Below, piece by piece: positions 1 through 7,256 of a DNA stretch of 11,584 bases. The notes under the pieces were generated by a model that had not been told where the DNA came from, searched no databases, and worked only from the letters and a program-made list of their open reading frames with translations. This DNA comes from CAMCXT01 sp046302715 (GTDB taxonomy: Bacteria > Bacteroidota > Bacteroidia > M30B66): contig JBKCHQ010000252.1 in NCBI GenBank assembly GCA_046302715.1, forward strand, positions 1 to 11,584, in the 5' to 3' direction. Position numbers and translations under genes: made by a program. Positions within the stretch are counted from its first letter, which is position 1, and every line of letters starts with the position of its first letter.

Positions 1-45
1 TCTAATTTCGTAATCAAATATTTATTTGTTAATCAATATTTTTAA

Positions 46-105
46 ATTAAAGAATTACTTTTATTTATAGTTATTTTAATAGGGTATTTTGGAATAATAA
101 TCCTA
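46..105 (+). other. In-frame upstream extension encoding most of the kinase's TM helix
   Basis: After an in-frame TAA at 43-45 the kinase frame stays open from 46. It encodes I-K-E followed by an almost purely hydrophobic run (LLLFIVILIGYFGIIILL) that continues into the region after 106 (VGSFIMFI) and ends at the charged RNEREK. This has the shape of the single N-terminal transmembrane helix usual in short Bacteroidota NarL-type kinases. No ATG, GTG or TTG lies between 46 and 105. The first codon after the stop is ATT, one base from ATG and a known rare initiator (infC). I infer that translation really begins near 46, or that the base call or start codon is altered. Confidence 0.55.
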
Positions 106-816
106 TTGGTGGGTTCGTTTATTATGTTTATAAGGAATGAACGTGAAAAATTACAAGCCTTAGAAGAAAAGGCCAAGCGTGAATTGCAATTTCAAAAAGA
201 ATTAAGAACTGCAGAATTTGAGGTTTCGGAAGAAATAAAGAGTCAAATATCCAGAGAACTACACGATAATATAGGACATACAGTTACTTTGGCAAGATTG
301 GTATTTGAAGAGATGCGTGCAAAAAATGAAATCAACCCGCTAAAACTTGAAGAGTTGGATCGCCTTATTGGTGTGGCCTCAAATGATATACGCAGTGTGA
401 GCAGATCGCTTAATTCGGATTTTTTAGCCGTAAACGATTTTTCAAAATCTATCGAGATTGAATTAAATCGATTAAAAAAGCTATATTCTTCTCAAATCGA
501 ATTTTCAAAAGGTAGTATTGATGAAAATACTATCTCAAAGGAACAACGGTTGTTTGCCTACAGAATATTTCAGGAAACGATGAGCAATGCTATTAAGCAT
601 TCCAAGGCCGAGCGCATCAGCGTGCGTTGTTTAGATGAAGATTTCCTCTTAAAAATTGAGGATAACGGCTTGGGCTTTGAAATAGAAAATTTGGATCTTT
701 CAGAGGGCTCTAATGGCATTATAAACATGCGTAAGCGAGCTGAATTGGTGAATCTTAAATTCAATTTAACTAGCAGAGTAGGTTCGGGAACTACAATTCA
801 ATTGGGCCTTTCATGA
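106..816 (+). CDS. Short membrane sensor histidine kinase (NarL/HisKA_3 type)
   Basis: Two-component sensor kinase that would autophosphorylate on histidine and pass the phosphate to a response regulator not seen in this window. Numbering from the TTG at 106: residues 1-9 are the end of a TM helix whose larger part is encoded upstream (46-105); residues ~10-45 are a charged, probably coiled-coil linker; the HisKA_3 dimerisation and phosphoacceptor region has the H-box ELHDNIG with His53 (codon 262-264). A HATPase_c domain follows, with N-box ETMSNAIKHS (Asn161), D-box EDNGLGF (Asp186) and a G2-like NGIINMRKRAELV (203-215), ending in GSGTTIQL. There is no extracellular sensor or PAS domain, so the input is either membrane-borne or from a partner. 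The first canonical start is TTG 106, but it would cut the helix in half; 46 is the more likely biological start (256 aa). The base composition is more AT-rich than in the following genes. Family assignment is secure; the start is not. Confidence 0.9.
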   Translation: MVGSFIMFIRNEREKLQALEEKAKRELQFQKELRTAEFEVSEEIKSQISRELHDNIGHTVTLARLVFEEMRAKNEINPLKLEELDRLIGVASNDIRSVSRSLNSDFLAVNDFSKSIEIELNRLKKLYSSQIEFSKGSIDENTISKEQRLFAYRIFQETMSNAIKHSKAERISVRCLDEDFLLKIEDNGLGFEIENLDLSEGSNGIINMRKRAELVNLKFNLTSRVGSGTTIQLGLS

Positions 817-858
817 AATTCGCATTTGAAGCAAATCATCGCACTGCGAACTACACCC

Positions 859-871
859 CACAAGCCTTGTG
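859..871. repeat. 13-bp dyad CACAAG-C-CTTGTG, possible operator
   Basis: A perfect 6-bp inverted repeat around a single central base lies in the 116-bp gap between the kinase and the NIDO/T9SS protein, about 30 bases upstream of the predicted -7 box. Its position fits a regulator-binding site. Alternatively it is a weak hairpin (5-bp stem, 3-nt loop, followed by TTT) ending the kinase transcript. A dyad of this length could also be chance. Confidence 0.3.
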
Positions 872-901
872 TTTAAGGGTTCATTTATTTCAATCTTTTG
901 C

Positions 902-909
902 TATATTTG
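902..909 (+). promoter_or_regulatory. Bacteroidota -7 promoter box TATATTTG
   Basis: Exact match to the Bacteroidota housekeeping sigma -7 consensus TAnnTTTG, 23 bases before the ATG at 933. This predicts a transcript starting around 913-917 with a short leader. No exact -33 TTG is seen at the usual spacing. The box lies downstream of an in-frame ATG at 813 and so argues for 933 as the real start of the next gene. Confidence 0.6.
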
Positions 910-932
910 TGGCCTTGACTCATTTTCGCTAC

Positions 933-3584
933 ATGAAACGTTTCTACTCTTACAAACCAACTTTCCGTCTATTAGCCTTTCTATTTCTTCTTAACGCGCT
1001 TGTTCCTGTGACTCTTTACGGACAGAACTCGCAAATGCAGAAAGTAGAAGGCAAAAAAGAATATTTGAGCACCGAACAATACGATTTGCGCAAAGCAAGC
1101 GGTCAATTACTCCCCAATGTTGAATATATCGTTAACACCCCACTAAATTCTGGAGTTGTGAAGCCCAAACCTGTGAAAAGTGGGGCTAAATCTAGCCGGA
1201 CGCTTAAATCCCCTCCATGCCGTTATGTACCCACCGATGACTTTGATGATCCATGGGGCGGAGATGTATATTTTGATGATTTCCCTCCAGCGGGTGAATT
1301 TGAAGTTCCCATTCCGTTTACGTTCTGTTTCTACGATCAATCATACACTTCGTTTTTCATCAATAATAATGGGAATATTACTTTTGACGCGCAATACACC
1401 ACATTTACCTCAACAGGCTTTCCGTCGGCCACAGTGCCACCCATGATTGCACCATTTTGGGGCGATGTAGATACCGGCGACGACTTTGATCCCCTTGGTC
1501 AGGTTCGCTATGATGTGTATCCCGATTATGCTATTGTGTCTTGGGATACCGTAGGCGTGTATCCGGGAACTAATCCCAACCAGCGCAATACTTTTCAGCT
1601 GATTATTACCGATGGTGTGAGTCCCGTATTACCGCCTCAAACGAACATATGTTTTATTTATGCCGATATGCAGTGGACTACCGGAACAGCATCTCAAGGA
1701 ACTGGTGGTTTTGGGGGAACGCCTGCCACCGTGGGGGTAAATCGAGGAAACGGTGTTGACTACATTCAATTAGGTCGTTTTGATGCACCCGGAACCAATT
1801 ACGACGGTCCGTTCGGCAACAGCGACCAGGTTGATTTTCTCGATAATTCTATTTTCTTCTTCAACACGTGTTTAACGCCTGGTGCCGACAATAATATTGC
1901 ACCTCTATCACTAGGTGCTCCCATTTGCGACACCTTGGTAGTGTGTACTGGTGGAACTATTCCTATTGATTTTTTCTTTATCCCTGTAGAGCCGGGTCAA
2001 ACCGTAGATGCCGAAGTGCTTACCACTACACTTCCCGGACTCAATGTAGCTGCAATTACTCCGGGTGCACAATGTGCTGTTTCGGCTACATTTACAGGCG
2101 ATAGCCAAAATCTTGGCTACCAAACCATCTCTTTCTTAGCAACCGATGACGGAACGCCAGCTGCAACCTACCAGCTTGATATTACCATTAACGTCCTTGA
2201 GAGTAATTTTACGCCTGTAATTACCGGCACTCCAGCCATTTGTAATGGCCAATCAACCACGCTTTCAGTGGCAGGCGGTCCTTTCGAAGAATACCTTTGG
2301 TCGCCCACTTTTGACCAAACTCCTACAACCGAAATTACCGAAAGTGCCACGGTAACTGTGACTGTCTCAGGCAACGGTCAGTGCGGGGTGAGCGAACCTT
2401 TCCTTGTAGATGTAGCCCAAAATCCCACCCCAGTAATTGCAGGTGGTGACACGGTTTGTAATGATGGAACAGTAATTCTTTATACCACACAGCCTTACGA
2501 CCAATATTCATGGTCGAATGCCGAATCAAACGATACCATCCAAGTGCCTGCAGGCGGATATATTGTTTCGGTTATTGATAGTAATGGTTGTCAAGGAATT
2601 TCAGCCCAGTTCAACGTTACATCTGTAGCATCTATTGTCCCGCAAATTATTGGCGACTCGATAACTTGTTACGATGAATTAGCTGCTATAACCACCAATC
2701 AGAGTTATCTATCCTACGAATGGTCAACACTTCAATCAGATCCGGCTATCAGTGTGGGTCCAGGCGTTTACACCGTTTCAGTGGTAGATGCTAACGGATG
2801 TGAGGGCACTTCAAATCCGTTTCGGGTTAAACGTTATGTTCCCAACCCACTTGTATTAGGGGTTGAAGATTTCTGTCGCTTCGACACTATTGGAATAAGC
2901 GTTCAAGACACTTTTGCTACATATTCTTGGGTGTATCAGGATGTAGAAATATCGGATAGCAGCGCTATTCTTTGGGATGGAGGCAACGCAATAGATAGTC
3001 TTTTCCTCAGAGTTGTGGATAACCGCGGATGTATTGCCGATATCGCAGTGTTTGCTCCCTATACCCAACTGCCGCAGGCGAATTATACTACCAATCCGGT
3101 GGTTCCTGAAACCTTGGAAAATACAACCGTTCAGTTCCTCGATCAGTCAACGGCTACACCTGGCGATCCTATAACAGGCTGGAACTGGGTCCTTAATCCT
3201 CCCGATCCGTTCGATACGTTACTCACTCAAAATGTATCACAGCTTTTCTTGACCAACGATTCGGTGGGGGTTACCTTAATCGTTATTTCTGAATTAGGCT
3301 GCCGCGACACATTAATTTCATCGCTCACCGCACCTTTTGTACCTAACGTGTTCACTCCTAATGGAGATGGCAAAAATGACTTCTTTAAAATCCCGTTTAT
3401 CACCAACCTCAAAGACAACAATGTAATTGTTTATAACCGTTGGGGTAAAAAGGTATTTGAAGCCGATAATTATACTAACGATTGGGATGCTTCAAACATA
3501 CCATCGGGCACCTATTTTTATGTAATAACGGCCCCTACCATGGAAAAACCAAAACAGGGCACCGTTACTGTGCTAAAAGATTAA
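933..3584 (+). CDS. Secreted NIDO/Ig-like/PKD protein with T9SS type B sorting domain
   Basis: Large (883 aa) exported protein, probably a surface adhesin or matrix component. Residues 1-30 form a clear signal peptide (basic MKRF..K start, hydrophobic core LLAFLFLLNALVPVTL, end near LYG-Q). Residues ~122-312 resemble a nidogen-like (NIDO) domain: a FWGDVDTGDD segment, a YAIVSWD..GVY strand, FQLIITDG and a C-terminal MQWTTGTASQGTGG/PATVGVNRGNG block. A ~110-residue beta domain follows (TISFLATDDGTPAATYQL). Four Ig-like repeats cover ~427-710 and a PKD-like domain ~714-798 (TVQFLDQST..GWNWVL). Residues ~803-883 are the gliding-motility/T9SS type B C-terminal domain (PNVFTPNGDGKNDFF, YNRWGKKVF, PSGTYFY). 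By family knowledge this C-terminus directs export through the type IX system. The frame is open back to an ATG at 813 overlapping the kinase stop, but 933 is preferred because it begins the signal peptide and follows a promoter. Exact binding target is unknown. Confidence 0.92.
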   Translation: MKRFYSYKPTFRLLAFLFLLNALVPVTLYGQNSQMQKVEGKKEYLSTEQYDLRKASGQLLPNVEYIVNTPLNSGVVKPKPVKSGAKSSRTLKSPPCRYVPTDDFDDPWGGDVYFDDFPPAGEFEVPIPFTFCFYDQSYTSFFINNNGNITFDAQYTTFTSTGFPSATVPPMIAPFWGDVDTGDDFDPLGQVRYDVYPDYAIVSWDTVGVYPGTNPNQRNTFQLIITDGVSPVLPPQTNICFIYADMQWTTGTASQGTGGFGGTPATVGVNRGNGVDYIQLGRFDAPGTNYDGPFGNSDQVDFLDNSIFFFNTCLTPGADNNIAPLSLGAPICDTLVVCTGGTIPIDFFFIPVEPGQTVDAEVLTTTLPGLNVAAITPGAQCAVSATFTGDSQNLGYQTISFLATDDGTPAATYQLDITINVLESNFTPVITGTPAICNGQSTTLSVAGGPFEEYLWSPTFDQTPTTEITESATVTVTVSGNGQCGVSEPFLVDVAQNPTPVIAGGDTVCNDGTVILYTTQPYDQYSWSNAESNDTIQVPAGGYIVSVIDSNGCQGISAQFNVTSVASIVPQIIGDSITCYDELAAITTNQSYLSYEWSTLQSDPAISVGPGVYTVSVVDANGCEGTSNPFRVKRYVPNPLVLGVEDFCRFDTIGISVQDTFATYSWVYQDVEISDSSAILWDGGNAIDSLFLRVVDNRGCIADIAVFAPYTQLPQANYTTNPVVPETLENTTVQFLDQSTATPGDPITGWNWVLNPPDPFDTLLTQNVSQLFLTNDSVGVTLIVISELGCRDTLISSLTAPFVPNVFTPNGDGKNDFFKIPFITNLKDNNVIVYNRWGKKVFEADNYTNDWDASNIPSGTYFYVITAPTMEKPKQGTVTVLKD
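2211..3062 (+). repeat. Four tandem Ig-like repeats within the T9SS cargo protein
   Basis: Four units of about 65-73 residues begin near 2211, 2427, 2637 and 2844. The shared pattern is P-[VI]-I-x-G-(x)n-C, then Y-x-W-S, then a terminal I-x-V-x-x-G-x-Y-x-V-S-V-x-D-x-N-G-C-x-G. Units 2 and 3 are the closest pair (both contain G-x-Y-x-VSV-x-D-x-NGC-x-G). Unit 1 ends NGQCG and unit 4 is most diverged (SWV, DNRGC). Each unit keeps a Cys near both ends, suggesting one disulfide per domain. The DNA copies have drifted, so the expansion looks old. Confidence 0.75.
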
Positions 3585-3604
3585 ATCGCTTATTTTGAAT
3601 TAAT

Positions 3605-3627
3605 AAAGGGAGCCTCGTGCTCCCTTT
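3605..3627 (+). terminator. Rho-independent terminator after the T9SS cargo gene
   Basis: A perfect 9-bp stem (AAAGGGAGC with GCTCCCTTT), a 5-nt loop (CTCGT) and a T run at 3625-3628 sit 21 bases after the stop codon at 3584. The A-rich left arm makes it nearly symmetric, but there is no converging gene here, so it serves the plus-strand gene upstream. Confidence 0.85.
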
Positions 3628-3641
3628 TACATTTTATAGTG

Positions 3642-3649
3642 TATTTTTG
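3642..3649 (+). promoter_or_regulatory. Bacteroidota -7 promoter box TATTTTTG for metF
   Basis: Exact TAnnTTTG match between the terminator and the metF start, 16 bases before the GTG. It implies a very short leader (about 10-12 nt), which leaves no room for a riboswitch. No exact -33 TTG at the expected distance. Confidence 0.55.
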
Positions 3650-3665
3650 ACACAAAATTTTTCAG

Positions 3666-4619
3666 GTGAAAGTAACAGACCACATCGAAAAATCATCCGG
3701 AACGCTCTTCTCTTTTGAAGTTTTGCCTTCCCTTAAAGGACGTGACATTCAGGACTTATATGACGGTATCGAACCTTTGATGGAATTTAGTCCAAGCTTT
3801 GTAAATGTTACCTACCACCGCGAAGAATTTGTTTTCAAGAAATTGACCAATGGTTTGCATGATAAGATAGCAGCACGAAAACGTCCGGGAACGGTTAGCA
3901 TTTGTGCTGCCATTAAATACAAATATGGAGTTGATACGGTGCCTCACCTTATTTGTGGCGGTTTTACACGTGATGAAACCGAACTGGCTCTTATTGACAT
4001 GCATTACCTGGGCATGGATAACTTACTGGCTTTGCGGGGCGACCCCGTAAAAGGCGAAGGATATTTCGCCCCCGAAAAAGATGGCCACGCCTATGCTTCA
4101 ACTTTGGTGAAACAAATTTCGCAGATGAATGCCGGCCATTACTTAGATGACGAAATTGTGGAAGGTATACCTACTGATTTTTGCATTGGTGTAGCAGGCT
4201 ATCCCGAAAAACATTTCGAGGCTCAAAATATGAAAACCGATTTGCGCTACCTCAAACAAAAGGTAGATGCCGGAGCTCACTACATTGTAACTCAATTGTT
4301 CTTCGACAATGCCAAATTTTTCAAATTTGTGGATGATTGCCGTAAAATAGGCATTAATGTTCCTATCATCCCAGGCATTAAGCCTATTACTACCTTAAAG
4401 CATATTAGTTTTCTTCCCAAAACGTTCCATATTGACATCCCGGAGCCCCTCGCCGATGAACTCGAAAAGTGCAAAAATAACCAGCAGGTTATGGAAGTGG
4501 GCATTGAATGGGGTATTCAGCAAACCAAGGAGCTTATTGCCAAAGGAGTGCCTTGCGTTCATTATTACACCATGGGAAAATCTGAAGCCGTAAGACGCAT
4601 TGTTAAGGCCGCATATTAA
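3666..4619 (+). CDS. metF: Methylenetetrahydrofolate reductase (NAD(P)H)
   Basis: Cytoplasmic flavoenzyme reducing 5,10-methylenetetrahydrofolate to 5-methyltetrahydrofolate, the methyl donor for methionine synthesis. The 317-residue length fits bacterial MetF with its single TIM-barrel catalytic domain. Visible family landmarks are FSFEVLP with Glu18 (equivalent to E. coli Glu28), NVTYHRE (47-53), LALRGDP with Asp126 (equivalent to E. coli Asp120 near FAD), GVAGYPEKH (175-183), VTQLFFD with Gln210 (equivalent to Gln183) and PGIKP (236-240). The start is a GTG with no Shine-Dalgarno, as expected for the phylum; MKVTDHIEK matches the usual N-terminus, and no ATG is nearby. It is flanked by its own promoter and by an upstream terminator, so it appears monocistronic. 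Its stop lies in a TTAA shared with the convergent gene. No metH or other methionine gene is in the window. Confidence 0.96.
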   Translation: MKVTDHIEKSSGTLFSFEVLPSLKGRDIQDLYDGIEPLMEFSPSFVNVTYHREEFVFKKLTNGLHDKIAARKRPGTVSICAAIKYKYGVDTVPHLICGGFTRDETELALIDMHYLGMDNLLALRGDPVKGEGYFAPEKDGHAYASTLVKQISQMNAGHYLDDEIVEGIPTDFCIGVAGYPEKHFEAQNMKTDLRYLKQKVDAGAHYIVTQLFFDNAKFFKFVDDCRKIGINVPIIPGIKPITTLKHISFLPKTFHIDIPEPLADELEKCKNNQQVMEVGIEWGIQQTKELIAKGVPCVHYYTMGKSEAVRRIVKAAY

Positions 4620-6121
4620 GGCCAATCGCTAAATCGGTATAGACAGGTGCCCGAGCGGTTTTCGCCCGAAAAATAGAACCTTTTGCCGCATTGTATGGCA
4701 CCGGCGTTAATGTTTACGGGCAAATCAGCCTCAAAATCCACTACACGGCTTTTACCTATTTCTGACAATGCAATCGAACATCGATCGAAATTGGTAAAAA
4801 TGTTCTGTTCCTTATCTTTAAAATCCCTCAGATAGCAAAGGAATCGACCTTCGTTTTCGGTGCCTAAAGTGAGGTACGAAAGATATACCATGCCCTCATC
4901 AACCATATGCTGATTTTTTAAAACGCAATACACGCTATCGGTCCTGCCTTGGTCGTTCATTTCAACAATCAACACATTACCGGTATAATAATGCATGGAG
5001 CATTGCATCATGTTCGACCTAAAATCGGTTTCGCAAATTTCTTCGCTGCTTTGATGTTCGAGATAAATGCGCATGCGGCCATTTTCGTTTTCTCCGATAT
5101 CAGTCAAATGAATATGCTCTGTCTGAAGTTCGTCATTGCGTAGCTGTTCTTTAATTTTAGGGCTGCCCAATAATTCGTTAAAGGTTAAAACCCCACTACG
5201 ATTTATTTCGCTGCCATTTAAATCTACCTCTAGAAACAAAATACCAATAGGCTCTTCTGTTTCCTTACGTTTACCAGGATAATATAAACCCGCCAAACGC
5301 AAATACCCCCCTTTAGAAACGGTAAATCGTAAATCGTTATTTCGGTATTCGTCGGTATCGAGGTTAAACTCTACTACCTCTGTTCCTAACGATGGGAATG
5401 CATATAGATAGTAGGATTTCTGTTCGGCTTTTCCTGAACGCGCCCAGTGCATCAATACAAAAATATTGTCTGATTCGTCAACGGCAATTTGATCTATCTT
5501 GTATTGAGCACTTAGTTTGGTAACGGTTTGGTTACCTGATTTTACCACGTTAAGCGCCGTGTCGAAAAGCTTAGTGGTGATAAGTAATGAGTCTGAATCG
5601 CCTGGATTTCCGGCATGCGCAACCAAAAGCCGGTTCCCGCTGTTGCTGGTAAAGGTTTGGAAGCGTTTTTCGAAAAACGAGAAAAATGCAGTTTTTACCC
5701 GCATGAGCTCAACCGACGGCCCCAATACATCTTTTCCGTTTTCAACAATAAGCTCTTTTAGCAGCAGCACATTTTCCATGCTGGACTTGTCAAACTTTGA
5801 CCCCAGTGCATAAACCTTATCATTGAATGTAATTACACCTTCCGGAAAAAACTCCTGTCGGTTCGAAAAACACCCTTCCAAAACACACATATTTGGGCGT
5901 TCCATCGAAGCGGTATCGTACCATTCTATTCTCAAATCTTTGATAAGTTCATCGTTATCGGTTCTGCCTTTGATAAGGGTTAAATAGCCTCGACTAATTC
6001 CGGATAGCTTTATTATGTTGAACTTTCGGTCGTCGGTATATACTTTGCCCTGCTCAATTTGCTGTGCCATGCTAAACAGCTGACATAACATAATAAGCGC
6101 CGAAAAAATCAGTGCTTTCAT
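4616..6121 (-). CDS. Secreted protein of unknown function, downstream of rlmN
   Basis: I do not recognise a family. The 501-residue product begins with a standard signal peptide (MKALIFSALIMLCQLFSMA, likely cut before QQ). Cys13 sits inside the hydrophobic core and is not in a lipobox, so a lipoprotein is unlikely. The mature part looks all-beta, with repeated short strands each followed by a D/N-rich turn (for example IDQIAVDESDNIFVLMHW at 209-226), which suggests a beta-propeller-like fold; this is inference. The mature chain carries nine cysteines (79, 84, 363, 374, 399, 429, 448, 478, 493), consistent with disulfides in the periplasm or outside. There is no T9SS C-terminal sorting domain and no TM helix after the signal. 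Its ATG overlaps the rlmN stop by four bases (ATGA), so the two are probably co-transcribed and translationally coupled. It ends in the TTAA it shares with metF. Confidence 0.85.
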   Translation of the reverse strand: MKALIFSALIMLCQLFSMAQQIEQGKVYTDDRKFNIIKLSGISRGYLTLIKGRTDNDELIKDLRIEWYDTASMERPNMCVLEGCFSNRQEFFPEGVITFNDKVYALGSKFDKSSMENVLLLKELIVENGKDVLGPSVELMRVKTAFFSFFEKRFQTFTSNSGNRLLVAHAGNPGDSDSLLITTKLFDTALNVVKSGNQTVTKLSAQYKIDQIAVDESDNIFVLMHWARSGKAEQKSYYLYAFPSLGTEVVEFNLDTDEYRNNDLRFTVSKGGYLRLAGLYYPGKRKETEEPIGILFLEVDLNGSEINRSGVLTFNELLGSPKIKEQLRNDELQTEHIHLTDIGENENGRMRIYLEHQSSEEICETDFRSNMMQCSMHYYTGNVLIVEMNDQGRTDSVYCVLKNQHMVDEGMVYLSYLTLGTENEGRFLCYLRDFKDKEQNIFTNFDRCSIALSEIGKSRVVDFEADLPVNINAGAIQCGKRFYFSGENRSGTCLYRFSDWP

Positions 6122-7194
6122 GCGTCCGATTTTTGTTCGGCCTTTGCCCCTTTATTTTTATTGGCCAGCTGTCCGCATGCCGCATCAATATCTTTTCCCC
6201 TGCTTTTACGCACATTTACTATTACGCCTCTTTGTTCTAAAAACGAACAAAATCGCTGCAATCGCTGCTCGTCGGCTCGTTGAAAAAGCCCATCGCCAAT
6301 GGGGTTGTACTCGATAATATTTACTTTGCTGGGCACTGAACGAACAAACTGCTCGAGTTTTGCTGCATCCTCAAGAGAATCGTTAAAATCATGGAATAAT
6401 ATATATTCGAGTGTTGGGCGTGTGCCGGTTTCGCGGTAAAAATGCAGAAGCGCGGCAGATAATTCCTCAAGGCTATTGCTCTCGTTTATGGGCATTATTT
6501 TGCTGCGTTTTTCATCGTCGGCAGCATGCAGCGAAAGGGCAAGATTAAACTTAACTTTATCGTCGCCCAGTTTACGAATCATCTTTCCAATACCGGCAGT
6601 TGAAACTGTGATTCTTTGTGGCGACATGCCTAAGCCATCGGGCGAAGTAATGCGGCCAATACTTTCGAGCACGTTTTTATAATTAAGCAAGGGTTCGCCC
6701 ATGCCCATGTACACAATATTGCTCAAGGGAATGCCATAATTTTCTTCGCTTTGCTTACGAATAAAGGCAACCTGATCATAAATTTCGCCAGCATCGAGGT
6801 TTCGCAGTAACTTTAGTTTACCCGTTGCACAAAATGCACAGGTTAATGAACATCCTGCCTGCGATGAGATACATGCCGTCATGCGACTGGTAGTAGGGAT
6901 TAATACCCCCTCAACCACTGGCCCGTCGTGAAGCCGAAAGGCTGTTTTTATGGTGCGGTCTGAACTCTTTTGCACGTCGCAAGCCTGAACGGGCCTAATT
7001 ACAAAGGACTCAGCCAGCTCCTTGCGCAAATTCTGACTTAAATTAGTCATGTGCTCAAAATCGCCGACCGATTTCTTCCACAACCACTCAAGTACCTGTT
7101 TTACCCTGAATTTGGGATGATTTCGCTGTATAAACCATTCCTCCAGCTGGGCAGCGCTCTGCTTGCGTATGTCGGCCTGTGGTGTCATTTTCAT
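6118..7194 (-). CDS. rlmN: Dual-specificity 23S rRNA A2503 / tRNA A37 C2-methyltransferase
   Basis: Radical-SAM enzyme that methylates C2 of A2503 in 23S rRNA and of A37 in certain tRNAs, supporting peptidyl-transferase fidelity. The 358-residue product has the cluster motif CSLTCAFC (Cys115, 119, 122), the conserved Cys108 in ACISSQAGC, which resolves the methyl adduct (E. coli Cys118), the SAM-binding MGMGEPLLN (163-171), ITVSTAGI (195-202) and the C-terminal methyl-carrying Cys340 in DIDAACGQL (E. coli Cys355). All catalytic cysteines are present, so it should be active. The N-terminal helical RNA-binding part (about 1-95) includes FRVKQVLEWLWKK. Start is ATG at 7194; a second in-frame ATG (residue 3, 7188) is also possible and matters because the promoter box ends three bases upstream of the first. 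It overlaps the downstream secreted-protein gene by 4 nt. Confidence 0.97.
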   Translation of the reverse strand: MKMTPQADIRKQSAAQLEEWFIQRNHPKFRVKQVLEWLWKKSVGDFEHMTNLSQNLRKELAESFVIRPVQACDVQKSSDRTIKTAFRLHDGPVVEGVLIPTTSRMTACISSQAGCSLTCAFCATGKLKLLRNLDAGEIYDQVAFIRKQSEENYGIPLSNIVYMGMGEPLLNYKNVLESIGRITSPDGLGMSPQRITVSTAGIGKMIRKLGDDKVKFNLALSLHAADDEKRSKIMPINESNSLEELSAALLHFYRETGTRPTLEYILFHDFNDSLEDAAKLEQFVRSVPSKVNIIEYNPIGDGLFQRADEQRLQRFCSFLEQRGVIVNVRKSRGKDIDAACGQLANKNKGAKAEQKSDA

Positions 7195-7197
7195 TTA

Positions 7198-7205
7198 CAA
7201 AGATA
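7198..7205 (-). promoter_or_regulatory. rlmN: Bacteroidota -7 promoter box TATCTTTG for rlmN
   Basis: On the minus strand the sequence reads TATCTTTG-TAA-ATG-AAA-ATG, an exact TAnnTTTG. The box ends three bases before the first ATG of rlmN, so transcription would begin at or just inside the first codons. This predicts a leaderless mRNA, or use of the second ATG at 7188. Confidence 0.6.
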
Positions 7206-7244
7206 ACCTAATGCGGGCTTGATACTAATGTTTGATAATTTCAC

Positions 7245-7252
7245 CACCTTTG
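7245..7252 (+). promoter_or_regulatory. Near-consensus -7 box CACCTTTG for the amidohydrolase
   Basis: One mismatch to TAnnTTTG (C for the first T), ending four bases before the GTG at 7257. A TTG at 7219-7221 lies 23 bases upstream, at the outer limit of -33 spacing. If functional, the transcript would be close to leaderless. Confidence 0.4.
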
Positions 7253-7256
7253 AACC

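Noticed and set aside
19..28. TATTTATTTG as a kinase promoter
   Set aside because: The spacing between TA and TTTG is four bases instead of two, so it does not match the -7 consensus in this AT-rich stretch.
813..932. 40-residue N-terminal extension of the T9SS cargo gene from an ATG overlapping the kinase stop
   Set aside because: The extension precedes a complete signal peptide that begins at 933, and an exact promoter box lies at 902-909 inside it. It is more likely untranslated.
1180..1446. 88-residue plus-strand frame inside the cargo gene
   Set aside because: It lies fully within the NIDO-coding region in another frame, and its product shows no domain-like pattern.
4949..5143. Small open frames on the opposite strand of the secreted-protein gene, and similar ones across the cargo, metF, rlmN and helicase genes
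   Set aside because: They are antisense or frame-shifted shadows of clear genes, with no recognisable motif and no promoter of their own.
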